Part shown: positions 36,692-49,214 of the stretch, in pieces
How positions within the stretch are numbered: the stretch's first letter is position 1
Layout of the letters: each line of letters starts with the position of its first letter
DNA from: Petunia secreta
Lineage: Eukaryota > Streptophyta > Magnoliopsida > Solanales > Solanaceae
Direction of reading: 5' to 3'
Length of the DNA: 64,000 nucleotides
Assembly (NCBI GenBank): GCA_029990175.1
Contig: JARKIP010000005.1
Coordinates: forward strand, 32,807,501-32,871,500
Notes under the pieces: model-generated
The model's database searches: none
Told to the model about the DNA's origin: nothing
Seen by the model: only the letters and a program-made list of their open reading frames with translations
Position numbers and translations under genes: made by a program

Positions 36692-38704
36692 GGTATGTGA
36701 ACTTCATGCATATATTCTATCCTAATCTATTTGCCTTGAGAAATGCTGAGTGAATTCATTCAAGCCTATGATCATGATGTTGACTCTATATTTGCTTGAG
36801 ATTTTGCTTGTATTTGCTTTGTTTGACTGTATTAATTAAGTCATTTTTAGTAGGTTATGTGCTGTATGTGAGTGATGATTTTATTTTTTCCATATTTAAT
36901 ATTTGATGTCTAGAACTTACCCGGTGTGTGCGAAAAACGAAATGAGAAGTTTGCTCAGTTAAGAAGTTATATAGCCAATCCTTTCATAGCCAATTTGAAC
37001 CTATAGCTTTTTCTTTGATAACCATTCAGATTCCTATTTTTTGTGCTAAATATCTTTGAATTGCTTGTAGTGTTAAAGGCTAGTGAATGAAGTGGGAAAC
37101 TGTAGTTGTTTGAGGAAGACAAAAGGTACTTAGGGAGGATGCTATTTGGAGGGATCTACTAGAAAAAGAAAAAATAAAGAAAGTGAAAGCTTGAAATATT
37201 GTGCTATCATTGAAACATGAAAAAAAGGAATCATTGTTAGAAAGAAGGAAAAAAAAATGAGTAGTCCCTGTCATTAGCTCCTACCTTTGCTTAATGAAAT
37301 AGCTGGTAACAATTGACTCTGAGCTGGTAAAAGAAAGATTGGTTGGGAGGAGAAATGCTTGAATTAATTATGGTGTATTAAATTGCTTGACTTATTTTAT
37401 ATAGATACTTAATTGGAGGTATGTGAACTTCATACATACATTCTATCATAATCTATTTGCTTTGAGAAACATTGAACGCATTCGTTAAAGCCTATGATCA
37501 TGATATTGACTCTAGATTTGCTAAAGAGTTTGTTTGTATTTTCTTTGTTTGAGAGCATGAATAAAGTCGTTTTGAGTAAGTTATGTGCTATATGTGAGTG
37601 AGGATTTTGTTTGATCCATGTTTAATACTTGATGGCTAGAACTTGCCCGGTGTGTGCGCAAAGCGAAATGAGATGTTTACTAGGTTAGGAAGTGATATAG
37701 GCATTCCTTTCATAGCCGATTTATTTAAAGCGTAAAAATTATATGTTTACCAGTGATATTTGACCTTAGCTAACCTTTTTGACCTGTTGTCTTTTCTTAG
37801 ATAGACATTGAGATTCCTATTTCTTGTGCTAAATATCAATGGATTACTTATACTATTATGAGCCTTATAGGCTAGTGAATAAAGTGGGAAATTATGGTTG
37901 TTTTCGGAAAGACAAAATGTGCCTAGGAAGGATGCTATTTTGGTGGATCTACTAGAAAAAGAAAAAAGAAAGAAAGTGAAAGCTTGAAATATTGTGCTAT
38001 CATTGAAACATGAAATAAAAGGAATCATAGTTAGAAATAAAGAGAAAAGAAAATGAGTAGTCCCTATCATTAGATCCTACTTTTGCTTAATGAAAATGTT
38101 GATAAAGTTGATTCTGAGCTGGTAAAAGAAAGATTGGTTGGGAGGAGAAATGCTTGAATTAATTGTGGTGTATTAAATTACTTGAGGTGGTTAGTCACTA
38201 TTACTCATATGTATACAACCCTTCCCATTGCCTACATTACAACCAAAAGAAGTTGTAGTTGGTCTTAGCTGAGTAGATGAACATTACTCGAGTCCTACAC
38301 TAAGGGCAAACGTATAGCATGTCTTGGGTTGCATGTGAGTTCTTTTCTGAGAGTGAGAGTTTCATCTTTATGTATATTTTTTGTTTAGGTTCATTCTTTT
38401 GTGGGTATTCCTTCTCTAAACTTTGATTTGATTGTGAGGGCACCAGATTTACAAGAAGCGAGCTCTTTTATTAGTCTCTTGAGTAGAGTGAGCACTTGCA
38501 TGACTTATTGGGTGAGTTTGGAGTTGATGCATTTTACTGTTTGTAAATATTCTTGGCGTGTATTTTGTGTGAATAAAGAATTATTAGTGCATATGCAACT
38601 TGTTAAGTGCCTGTATAAACCCAAGTCATTGTGTGAGTTGCTTTGGTATGTCTTGAGTTCAAGGTATAAGTTGCTCGAGGACGAGCAAAGGTTTAAGTGT
38701 GGGG
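36692..38704 (+). mobile_element. 3' internal region of a decayed Tat-like element, with a 0.7-kb tandem duplication
   Basis: There is no intact gene. Two imperfect direct copies lie at about 36692-37393 and 37413-38184, both starting GGTATGTGAACTTCAT and ending near GGAGAAATGCTTGAATTAAT. The end of the region, TTGCTCGAGGACGAGCAAAG then TTTAAGTGTGGGG, resembles the segment that precedes the 3' LTR in plant Tat/Athila-type Ty3 elements. This assignment is from memory of the family, so moderately sure. Confidence 0.6.
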
Positions 38705-39671
38705 TGTTGATACAAGGCTAGATATTACTACATTTCCTTTATTTTTGCCTCACATTCATGCCTCCACTTGTCATATTTGTTAGCACATTGAGCTGAATTT
38801 CTCTCATTTGGTGTGTTTCATATTGTAGGAATTATGTTTATTATATGAGGCATTCGTGGAGCATAGTTTAGCGAAAATAAGAGTTTTAAAGTCTGAGTAG
38901 AAACCCGATGTTGAGTGAATAAGGCGTGCATGAAAAACGATAAAAAATAGAAGAGCGGTGAATTATGCATGCCGCACAGCGATGGGCACTGCGTAGCGCA
39001 ATGTGATAGGGTCGATTTTCAGATAATTGGAATTTTGGAAAACCATCACAAAAAGCCCTATCTATGTTGTTTACAAATTTCATACCGGTTAATTGGTAGG
39101 ATCCCCAATTAACTGTCCCAATTATTCCGGTGATTACTAGGAATAGTTTCATGAGTTAGAGTTAAACACATTGCACTATTTCAACCTAAAACAAAGGCAT
39201 TGCTAAGGTTCTTAAAACGATGAATTAGGAATATTGATCCTTACTTTGAACCATAAGTATACTCCTCTCTATTTTATTAGTTAATTGGAACAGTTAACTA
39301 ATGAAAGTTATGATTACATAACGGAAGTGGGTAGTTGTAAACTTGGAGCCCTTGTTCAATAAGAAGAGTTAGGGAGAATTGTTAGCACAATACTTTAGCA
39401 TTAGTGAGGAGTTGCGGAAATTAATCCTTGGCTTACAATCTCTTGAATCAAATCTATCTTTCTACACTTGTTATTTACTTTTTTTTTTTAGTAGCGTTAG
39501 TACAAAACCAAACCAAAGCTATAAATTTGATGTTGGTTGAGTAGATAATTTAGTTAGATTAATTGTTGTGAGTCGTATTCTTTGTAGGATTCGACCTCGG
39601 TGCTTTATATACCGAGCTATATTTGTCGAGACCGCTTAGTTCCTTTTATACGGCGTAGTTGGGCGTGATCA
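38705..39671 (+). repeat. Tat-like LTR, copy 1 (967 bp)
   Basis: The LTR runs from TGTTGATACAAGG, after the purine-rich GTGTGGGG, to GGGCGTGATCA. It matches 46025-47017 throughout. It contains GTAGGATTCGACCTCGGTGC near its end. Internal sequence lies on both sides, so this was probably left by recombination between copies. Confidence 0.68.
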
Positions 39672-40984
39672 GACATCTTCGAGATGCGTCACCATGGCGA
39701 TGAATGATTACCTTGAAAGGTTTCAGCGGGAACGCATGTAGATTCTTCCAGTCCCCGAAAATATTTTTGTTGTAGCCTTTGGCAAAAGACTGAACTCGAA
39801 TGGATCAGAGGCAAAAGCGGAACGAAGGAATTTAGCAGGATTCCCTCTCTAGAAAGTGAGGGAGACAGAAGAAGAACAAAAGCAAAAATCCAGAACCAGG
39901 CGCGAACCGAAAAATAGAGCAATTCCCGGGGATGTGGATCCCAAGAAATGCGGATGGAGTCCCATAGCTTCATAAACTTTTGTTTGCTAGTCAACTTTGT
40001 GGATTTAGTTGCCAATTAGTTCGGAGTACTAGGTCCAAGGGTCTAATGGCTGCCTACTGTAAAATGAGAAACAGGGAGAAATGCAACGCCCTAATGTGAT
40101 TTTCATCGCATGATTTAGTTGCAAATTAGTTTGGAGAGCTAGGTCCAAGGGTCCAATGGCTGCCTAATGAGCAACAGGGAGAAATGCAACGCCCTAATGT
40201 GATTTTCATCGAAGTTGTGGCTATGCAATAGTCGATTGCAAGGCCTTTATGATCAAAATCGAGCATTTATTGAAAGGACACCTCAAAGACTTGATTGAAG
40301 AAGGACCAAGACGTTCTGAAAACCTAAGGACCGTCAATATAATCTTTACGGCTCCGGAACTAGCCACAGCTTGGGGGACTATAGAGCTGGGGGAATTGCC
40401 AAATACAATCCTGTTCAGCCCGAAAGAAGAAGGAGAGCACCAGAGGGACCTCATCATTTCCGTAGACGTGTCTGACTTTGGCATCCACTGAGTTTTGATC
40501 GATCCGGGGAGTAGCGTTAATATTATTCGGATGGAGATGTTGTAGAATACACATCAATTCCACCTATAACTTCAAGTCCTCTTCATATAGTTAGCTTCAA
40601 TGGCTGTCGAGAGGAACCTGTCGAGGAACTAGCTCTACCGATCCATATACCGGGCATGACGAGCATTACTCCCTTCCAGGTGTTGAATTGCAACCTGCCT
40701 TATGACGTCATCTTGGGAAGTCCTTGGATACATAAAGTTAAGGGATTACCCTCAACATTCTTATCAACTTTTCAGATTACCGACTTCTAATGGAGTAAAT
40801 GACTTACGGGGTGAGCGGCCTTCACTTGAAAAATATTATCCTACTTATGGCGGGGATCTTTCTGTCAGCCTATAGCCAAAGTAAACATGATCAAAGAGGA
40901 GTCCATCGAGTTCGAGGGCATGCAACGAGAAGTTAGATAAAATATTAGCAAACTATGGGATAGATTGGCAGTGATGGATCAGCT
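39672..40984 (+). pseudogene. Decayed gag and protease of the Tat-like element, copy 1
   Basis: This region is full of stops and frameshifts. Recognisable pieces are a Gag-like YLERFQRERM and VVAFGK segment (39710-39790), and a protease with LIDPGSSVNIIRMEML (from about 40498), followed by LPYDVILGSPWIHKVKG. These correspond to the D-x-G-S active site and the flap/C-terminal region of Tat-lineage proteases. It ends where the LTR of relic I begins (40985). It is matched by 47018-48283. Confidence 0.68.
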
Positions 40985-41727
40985 TGATGCACGGTAAAAA
41001 GGAGCGGAAGCAATAAAGTAGTGGAAGCTAAAGATAAACACGATAACTAGAAAGTCAAGACTAGGAAGAATAAAAATAGATAAAAGAATTGGTAAAATCA
41101 ATTCAAAACATGAATAGATTATCGAGAGAAATGAAAATCAAACCATACAAGGATTTCATACTAGAATGAAATCCAAATAATTCCAAGTCAAGAAATAAAC
41201 GAAGCTTGAAGCTTCAAACACGAAAGGCCAAGCCACTTCTATATTCTATTCTTCAATGTCAAATTCTAACTAATGAAATGAAACGAAATGACTAAGTGTG
41301 GTATTTATAGGTTTACAATTCTTCTAAATAAAATGTCTAAAAGACCCTCAAGTTAGATCAATAGATAAAAGGCCACTCAAGGCTACTATAGGAAATAACT
41401 CAAAACTAGTAGAATTCCCGTCTTGCCAACACAACAGTAGGCGCCGCCCCGTCTAGCTCAGTGGGTGGTCCGCCCAAATTAAGGTGTTACAAAGTGGGCA
41501 GTCCACCTCTTTCTCAAAAGCACTTCGCCTCAATCAAAGTCCAAAGAGGTTATCTTCAAGTAGGCAGTCCGCCAAGTGCATTGGGCGGTCCGCCCAGTGC
41601 TGGGATAGTCGATGCACTCAAGTGCATGACCTTCTTCCCTTCTCCGAAGCTCTTGATCTTGCATCCTATGAACCATTCAAGCTTGGCTCTTGATGGTTGG
41701 CGCTTTGGCTCAATATTTCCCGCATCA
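40985..41727 (-). repeat. LTR of relic I, copy 1 (743 bp)
   Basis: Its left end TGATGCACGG and right end CCGCATCA are followed by CCTCCCCTTCTTG, the complement of the polypurine tract. It is therefore the 3' LTR of a - strand non-autonomous element. It contains degraded GC palindromes (GGGCGGTCCGCCC type, 41440-41600). The same LTR at the same site occurs at 48284-55213. Confidence 0.8.
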
Positions 41728-42000
41728 TCCTCCCCTTCTTGAAAGGATTTTGCCCTCAAAATCACACCTACAAAAATTGACAAAGACGGCCCAAACTTCC
41801 CATTGCAAGAGTAGGTTAGTGCAAATAGTGTGGAAAACACACTCTTATGATAGTGCCAAGCATCAATAACCATAAATAAGCTCATTTCTCCAAAGGAAAC
41901 AACAAGTACTTGACTAAAAAAGAAAGTGGTTTCAACACAAGAACAAGCAAAGAGATCGATATGACATGGAACATGCAAAATCCCCAGCTGAGTCGCCATT
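41728..42000 (-). pseudogene. Relic I: C-terminal end of the unknown-domain polyprotein, copy 1
   Basis: The - strand translation aligns with the end of the unknown domain in A and C: the ILH..P/H motif, hydrophobic run, IDAWHYHKSVFSTLFALTY, then a degraded QEGEDD. Only this end of the element is present. It joins a GGCGACTCAGCTGGGGA-like segment near 42000, so most of the element was deleted. Confidence 0.72.
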
Positions 42001-42210
42001 CTATCGCACCCCACTTAAAGTAAGTTTCTGACTTGGGGTAACTCGTTTGGAGTTAGAGTTTTGGAGTGGCCACCTAATAAATTTTCTAGGCGTATTAGGT
42101 CACCTAAAAGTATTTCTATATCAATTTAAAGAATAACTCCAGGTTGGTCTGCTAATCAGATATTCAGGTAAGTGTTCAAGTTAACCTACAAGGAAGGGGT
42201 TAGGCACCTC
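42001..42210 (-). repeat. End of a large Tat/Ogre-like LTR, copy 1
   Basis: It matches 55490-55700 and is interrupted at 42210/42211 by the hAT element. On the - strand it includes GGGGTGCGATAG followed by AATGGCGACTCAGCTGGGG, which may be the LTR end and a primer-binding site. No coding sequence. Confidence 0.6.
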
Positions 42211-44643
42211 TAGAGCTGGCACAGTGGTTAAATTAAATAAGTATTTATCCAATTAGGCCCACTTAAAATGGGCTGGATATTGAGTTATTTTTTATTGGGT
42301 CAGAATGGATATTATCCATTTTATCCATTAAGTTAAATGGATAGAACTAAAATACCCACTTTACCCATTTTTTAGCTTCCAAGTCACAACTAGTACCCAA
42401 TATCATGTATTTCCTAAATCCTATTATTGTTTCTTCAACCCATAAACCCATAAAGGCATAAACAGATAAACCCTACTCTCTCAACCAACTTCACCATCTA
42501 AATTGAAGACCCCAACATTCTATCCAGAATGACAATCCCATGAACGTATAGCCTGCTTCATTCTTTTAAGAACCAAAAACCAACCTGCTTCATTGTTTCT
42601 ATTTGTTTGCTTGTATCTCTACCATGACATTGATCGATTTTGTTTATTTTATCTTTAGGTAGAGATGTCAATAGAAGGAATTGCCGATTCTTGTGAACAA
42701 AGTTCTTCAGTTTTGAGACGAGGCAAGAGAAAAACTTCTAGTGTTTGGGATTCGTTCACTCAAACTCTTATTCCTTCAAGTGATGGATAGTTTAGAGAAA
42801 TTTGTAAGGTTTGTGAAAAAAATTACATATTGCACCGTTCTTCTGGAACATCGAATTTGAAGCATCATTTAGACACAATTCATAAGAATGCGAAAGAGCA
42901 TCAAAGTACACCGATAGATCAAGCAACCTTTTGAGAAAAAAATGTACATAGCCATATGTAGACATAATTATCCATTCAGTTTTGCAGAACATGAAGGCAA
43001 CAGAGATATTCATTCATATTTGAATCCAACGGTGAAGCACATATCAAGAAACACAGCAAAAGCGGATATTTTAAAACTGTATACAAGGGAAAAAGATTTG
43101 CTAAAAAATGAGCTTGCTGTGATTCCTAGCAGAATCTGTTTAACATCAGACATGTGGACTTCACTCGTTTCTAATAGCTATATGTGTGTGACTGCTCACT
43201 ATGTGGATTTAAATTGGAAGCTTCAAAAACAAGTACTGATTTTTCGCTACGTTCCTCCACCACATTCAGGTGCAGTTTTAGGTTCTTTGTTAATTAATTT
43301 TCTTCAAGAATGGGGCATTGAAAAAAAAGTTTTTACTCTAGCTTTAGATAATGCGACTTGCAACAATGGCGTCGTAGATACTTTGAAACATCATTTATCA
43401 TTAATGCATTCTTTAGTTTGTGAGGGAAAGTTTTTTCATATACGTTGTGGAAATCACATTCTAAATTTGATTGTTAAGGCGGGGTTAGCGGAAATTGATG
43501 TAGCTCTTGTAAAATCAGAGAGGGTGTTAAACACATCATGTATTCAGAAGGAAGAATAGCAAAATTTGTGGAATGCATTAAAAATCTTGGCCTGCCATGT
43601 TCCAAAAAGCTTCGGCAAGATATGCCTATTCGATAGAATTCCACCTATCAAATGCTTGAAAGTGCCCTTCAATATAAGCAAGCTTACATAGAGTATAGGT
43701 TGGTTGACACTGATTTTAAACATGCCCTTAGTGAAGTGGAATGGCAAAGGGTCGAGGCAATAACTAATTTCTTGAAGCCATTTTATGTCATTACAACATT
43801 ATTTTCTGGATGCAAGTATCCGACTGCCAATTTGTATCTTCGAAACATATATAAAATTCAGTAGTTGTTAGAGGAAGAAAAGGATAGTGAAGATTCAGGT
43901 CTGAGTGAGATGACAACTTTGATGTTAAGGAAGTTCAAGAAATATTGGAGGTCGTATAGTATCATTTTATCTATAGCTATTGTTCTTGATCTCCGATATA
44001 AATTGAAGTATGTTGAATTTTATTTTTCAAGCCTTAATCCTCAGACTGCCGATGAAAAAGTAAAGGTTATTGAAGAGAATTTATTGTTATTGTTCAAAGA
44101 GTACTTAATACCTTCAACCACAACTACCTCGTTGGGGGAATATGCTTGTAGTAGTGTTAGCAATGAAATGAGCAATGCAGATGATGAGTTTGATTTATAT
44201 GAGAGCCAATTGGAGTCAAGTGCTGGAAAAACTCAACTAGATTTGTATTTGGAGGGAGCTACTCTTGATCGTAAATCAAATCAGAATTTAGATATACTTG
44301 GCTTCTGGAAAGATAATAGATTAAGGTACCCAGAACTTTAATTAATGGCACGGGATGTCTTGAGTGTGCCTATCACGACAGTAGCCTCTGAATCTGCATT
44401 TAGCATTGGCGGTCATGTCATTGGTAAGTTTCAAAGTTCTATTCTTCCGGCAAATGCCGAGGCAAAATTGTGTACTAGAGATTGGGTTTGTGGACAAGAA
44501 GGTATATTAATCTTCTCTTGATTTATTTATTTTTTTTTACTTAATAACCAATTAACTATGATGGCTTATATTTCTTTGTTAAAAATGTTTAAGATCATGA
44601 TGAATCTGACTCCGATGAAGAGGAGATTGCCTTGGATCTTTAG
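42211..44643 (+). mobile_element. hAT DNA transposon relic (left end and transposase)
   Basis: It begins TAGAGCTGGCAC, a hAT-like terminal repeat start, after GGCACCTC (42203-42210), the expected 8-bp target. The empty site GGCACCTCCTAAG survives in the duplicate copy at about 55699. A hAT transposase pseudogene follows. No right-hand terminal repeat or second target copy was found, so the right boundary is the end of the transposase. Confidence 0.72.
42665..44643 (+). pseudogene. hAT transposase (BED finger, RICESLEEPER-like), broken
   Basis: The transposase would excise and reinsert its element. The ATG at 42665 opens a BED zinc finger (SVWDSFTQ, CKVCEKNY, SGTSNLKHHLDTIH) with a stop codon inside it at 42788-42790. 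The catalytic region continues in other frames: LTSDMWTSLVSNSYMCVTAHY, ALDNATCNN, FFHIRCGNHILNLIV (42942-43559), then 43652-44340, ending in the hAT dimerisation domain (LDILGFWKDNRLRYPEL, ARDVLSVPITTVASESAFS). A GT...AG intron at 44502-44593 joins GQEG to DHDESDSDEEEIALDL and a stop at 44641-44643. There are at least four stops or frameshifts. It is non-functional. Confidence 0.88.
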
Positions 44644-46024
44644 CCTTATCTTGCTAGAGTTGGAGGTATGTTGTTGTTCTTGTTGCCTTGCTATTATGTC
44701 TTGTCCTCTTACTATGAGGAAGCATCAGATCTTTGATACAGTTGGTGCGAGTAAAAGGGAGCTGTAGGTTCTGGTTTATAAAAATGTTCTCTTGCCTAGT
44801 CTAAAGTCAGTGGTCTCTTTATGTGTTATAAGATCTTGTATTGCTATCTGTCCAATTTAAATGTAAGAGGATATATAAGTCATGATACTTGTTCCTTATG
44901 AGCCGATAGAATTGTTATCTTAGTCCTCTCAAAGATCTATAAACTGCTGCAGCTGTTTATATTAATGTGTTGTGGTTGGATGTTTTCTATGAATTTGAAA
45001 GGATTTTCAACGGTCTGTGAGAGTTTTCAAGAGGAGGTGATAGGTCTAGTTTCTTAGTTGATTGGGAGAAGAAGCAAGGTGAAGGCAGTTCAGTTTTTTT
45101 TAGGTTGTGGTATGTGTCTTCTTTTTCAAGGGGAAAGAAGGGTATGAAGGTCTATTGCTTGGCTGTTAAGAAGTGCGTAGCAGGGGTGATTCCAATCCTG
45201 CAATGGCTGTTGAACAAGCAAACTCCTAGACAGTGTCTCGAAGTTATAAGGTTGAACTTCGGGACAATGTCCTAATTTCAGAACTTATACAGTAAAACTG
45301 TAGGAACATCAAGTGATCTTCACTGCTTATGAACTGCAAGGAAAATTGCTTGACTGAAGATTTACATTCGAATTTCAGGTGAATGTACAAAATTCAATAC
45401 AAACTCATTCTGCCTTGCTCAAATTAAGCAAAGGTGATTTTTTTCCTAATCCTAGAAAAAGATAGCAGATTAGTTCAATTTGAGTTGAAAAAGTAAATGG
45501 TTCTATAAGATCAGCTACCTAAATTATCCTATTATATAATCTAATTATGTCCAATAAGAAAATACATTTTCTTCATCAACTCTTACTCAACTTCTTCTTT
45601 TCTTCAGAAAATGGGGAACGCCAGAAATGGGGTTGTTATGTACTCCTAGTTATTTGTATTTTGTTTTGCTTGTGGATAAAAAAGGTAGATACGATTTAGT
45701 TGTGTTATTAAAGTAATTAATTACATTCTAGAGCTTGGTTGCTAAGCACTGACCAATTACAAATATATTTTCAATGCTTATCTTACTATAGAAATGTACT
45801 ATAATTTATACACGCGATGTATGTTAAAATTCAGTACATATACTGAAGTTTGTCTTTGTGCCTTGCTCATTCTTCTCTGCTGAATTAAGACATCAGTTAA
45901 TGTGTCAAGTTTCATTTTATAACTTGAAATTTATATAAGAAAGAGATATTGGGATTTTGATTGAGTCACTTTCTTATTTTAGAGTCATTAGTGGAACATG
46001 AGCTTCATTGAGGAGATGAAGCGG
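44644..46024. other. Unassigned sequence right of the hAT transposase
   Basis: There is no convincing ORF. It probably includes the hAT 3' region, but no terminal repeat was recognised. It ends where the second Tat-like LTR copy begins. Confidence 0.5.
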
Positions 46025-47017
46025 ACAAGGCTAGATATTACTGCATTTCCTTTATTTTTACCTCAATTCATGCCTCCACTTGTCATATTTGTTAGTACTT
46101 TGAGCTGAATTTCTCTCATTTGGTGTGTTTCATGTTGTAGGAATATGTTTATGATATGAGGCATTCGTAGAGCATAGTTTAGCGAAAATAAGGGTTTTAA
46201 AGTCTGAGTAGAAACCCGATGTTGAGTGAATAAGGCGTGGATGAAAAACGATAAAAAAAAAGAAGAGCAGTGAATTATGCATGCCGCACAGCGATGGGCA
46301 CCGCGTAGCGCAATGTGATAGGGTCGATTTTCAGATAATTGGAATTTTTGAAAACCAGCACAAAAAGCCCTATCTATGTCGTTTACAAATTTCATACTGT
46401 TTAATTGGTAGGATCCCCAATTAATTGTCCTATTTATTCTTGTGATTACTAGGAATAATTTCATGAGTTAGAGTTAAACACATTGCAGTATTTCAACCTA
46501 AAACAAAGGCATTGCTAAGGTTGTCAAAACGATGAATTAGGAATATTGATCCTTTGTCAAAACGATGAATTAGGAATATTGATCCTTACTTTGAACCATA
46601 AGTGTACTCCTCTCTATCTTTATTAGTTAATTAGAATAGTTAACTAATGAAAGTTATGATTACATAACGGAAGTGGGTGGTTGTAAACTTGGAGCACTTA
46701 TTCAATAGGAAGAGTTAGGGAGAATTATTAGCACAATACTTTAGCATAAGTGAGGAGTTGCGGAAATCAATCCTTGGCTTTCCATCTCTTGAATCAAATC
46801 TTTCTTTGTACACTTGTTATTTACTTTCTTGTTTAGTAGCGTTAGTACAAATCCAAACCAAACCAAAGATATAAATTTGATGCTGGTTGAGTAGATAATT
46901 TCGTTAGATTAATTGCTTCGTGTTCTTTGTAGGATTCGACCTCGGTGCTTTAAATACCAAGCTATATTTATCGCGACCACTTATTTCCTTTTATAGGGCG
47001 TAGTTGGGCGTGATCAG
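46025..47017 (+). repeat. Tat-like LTR, copy 2 (993 bp)
   Basis: It matches 38713-39671. It lacks the first bases of the LTR (starts ACAAGGCTAG) and has a roughly 33-bp tandem duplication at about 46526-46590 (AACGATGAATTAGGAATATT repeated). It ends GGGCGTGATCA. Confidence 0.68.
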
Positions 47018-48283
47018 ACATCTTCGAGATGTGTCACCATGGCGACAAATTGCTGAAGGACTACCTTGAAAGGTTTTAACGGGAACGCATGGAGCTTCCT
47101 CCAGTCCCCGATAATATTGTTGTTGTAGCCTTTGGAAAATGTCTAAAATCGAAGGGGTCATTAGCTATTAGGAAATTGCATCAGAGGTATACTGGAGCAA
47201 GACCATTTCATGAACCCCGAAGCGGAACGAAGGAATTGAGCAAGAGTCCCTCTCTAGAAAGTGAGGGAGACAGAAGAAGAACAAAAGCAAAAATCCAAAA
47301 CCAGGCGCGAACTGGAAAATAGAGCAATTCCCGGGGATGTGGATCCCAAGAAATGCGGACGGAGACCCATAGCTTCATAAATTTTGGTTTTCTAGTCAAC
47401 TTTGTGGATTTAGTTGCCAATTAGTTTGGAGAGATAGGTCAAAGGGTCCAATGGCTGCCTACCGTAAAATGAGCAACAGGGAGAAATTCTACGCCCTAAT
47501 GTGATTTTCATCGCATATGTGGCTATGCAATAGGCAATGCAAGGCTTTTATGATCAAAATCGAGCATTTATTCAAAGGACACCTCAATGATTTGATTGAA
47601 GAAGGACCATGACATTCTGAAAACTTGAGGACCGTCAATATAATCTTTATGGCTCCGGAACTAGCCACAGCTTGGGGGTACAGAGCTGGGGGAATTGCTT
47701 AATCCAATCCCGTTCAGCCTGAAAGAAGAAGGAGAGCACTAGAGGGACCTCATCCTTTTCGTGGACGTTTCCGACCTTGGCATCCACTGAGCTCTGATCG
47801 ATCCGGGGAGTAGCGTGAATATTCTTCGGATGGAGATGTTGTAGAACACACATCAATGCCACATAGTAACTTCAAGTCCTCTGAACATAGTTAGCTTCAA
47901 TGGCTGTCGAGAGGAACCTGTCGAGGAACTAGCTCTACCGATCCATATACTGGGCATGATGAGCATTACTTCCTTCCAGGTGTTGAATTGCAACATGCCT
48001 TATGACGTCATCTTGGGATGTCCTTGGATACATAACGTTAAGGGATTACCCTCAACACTCTATCAAGTCTTCAGATAACTGACTTCTAACAGTGTAAATG
48101 ACTTACGGGGTGAGCGGTCTTCACTTGGAGAATATTATTCTACTTATGGCAGGGATCTTTGTGTCGGCCACTAACCAAAGTAAACATGATCAAAAAGGAG
48201 TCCATCGAGTTCGAGGTCATGCAACGAGAAGTTAGAGAAAAGACTAGCAAACTATGGGATCGATTGGCAGTGGTGGATCAGCT
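47018..48283 (+). pseudogene. Decayed gag and protease of the Tat-like element, copy 2
   Basis: A duplicate of 39672-40984 with independent changes. It keeps more of Gag: RMELPPVPDNIVVVAFGKCL followed by LAIRKLHQRYTG (47086-47195). The protease region (LIDPGSSVNI-like, from about 47795) and LPYDVILGCPWIHNVKG are interrupted by stops. It ends at the LTR of relic I, copy 2. Confidence 0.66.
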
Positions 48284-48474
48284 TGATGCACAGTAAAAAT
48301 GAGCTGAAGCAATAAAGTAGTGGAAGCTAAAGATAAACACGATAACTAGAAAGTCGAGACTATGAAAAACAAAAATAGATGAAAGAATGGATAAATCCAT
48401 TCAAAACATGAATAGATTATCTAAAGAGAGAAATTAAACTCAAACCTTACAAGGATTTCATACTAGAATGAAAT
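48284..48474 (-). repeat. LTR of relic I, copy 2, left part
   Basis: Starts TGATGCACAG and matches 40985-41174. It is interrupted by element H after GAAAT and continues at 54667-55213. Confidence 0.78.
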
Positions 48475-49214
48475 TGATTGCGGGTAAAAAATAAAGACGT
48501 TAAAGATAAAGGAGCGAGACTTACCTCGAACTCCCTACAAGGTATCCACAGAGAACTTGTTCTGTGAAACCATCATATCGGTGTCAAGATTCGCCTACAC
48601 TAAGCAATTACCCTCGAGTCAACAAGAACCCGCAAGTAGAATGGTCGGGGATTTGGGGATTAACTAACTCATCTAGAAGACTCAAACCATCAAAAGGTTC
48701 TTGTATTCATTCAAAGAGACTATTCTCTTGAAAGTTTGTTTAATCATTCATCAAAGCTAACTAACGGAAATTAAACACTAATGAAGTATTTATAGGCTTC
48801 ATCTAGACATAATGAAAGCCCTAAAATACCCCCAAAGCGGGTTTAAATGTCATAGGCCACGCAGGGCAATATTAGTCAAAACACAATAAATAAGTGAGGT
48901 GTCCCGTCTAGGAGTATCAGGGGTGGTCAGTCCTCCCTAGCACACTAGACGCCCGCCTCTTGGGCAGCACAGTGTAGTGGGTGGCCGCCTCCTCACCATG
49001 GGCAATCCGCCTCAGAAGAATCCAGAGAGCAGTCATCATTTAGGCGGTCCGTCCCCTTAAGTGGGCGGTCCGCCTCTTCCTGAAGCTTCTTGGAACGCCT
49101 CGAAATGTGTCTCGGATGCTCCCCCTTCCATGGCGTTCCAATGTATGACCTTGAAGTCCTCTTCCTTGGCCTTGGATGGTGATTTTGAATGGTTGCTCGA
49201 TTTTCACTACATCA
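48475..49214 (-). repeat. 3' LTR of element H (740 bp)
   Basis: On the - strand it starts TGATGTAGTG, after AAGAAGGGGAGGA, and ends CCCGCAATCA. Degraded palindromes (GGCGGTCCGCC types) lie at about 48913-49079. It contains the LTR-encoded tail of the polyprotein. Confidence 0.9.

Noticed and set aside
37080..37274. Paralogous 64-codon and 107-codon - strand frames (also 37747-38070)
   Set aside because: They differ in length, have no recognisable domain and track the tandem repeat of non-coding DNA.
45726..45740. TCTAGAGCTTGG as a possible hAT terminal repeat
   Set aside because: It is in direct, not inverted, orientation to the left end and lacks a matching GGCACCTC target copy.
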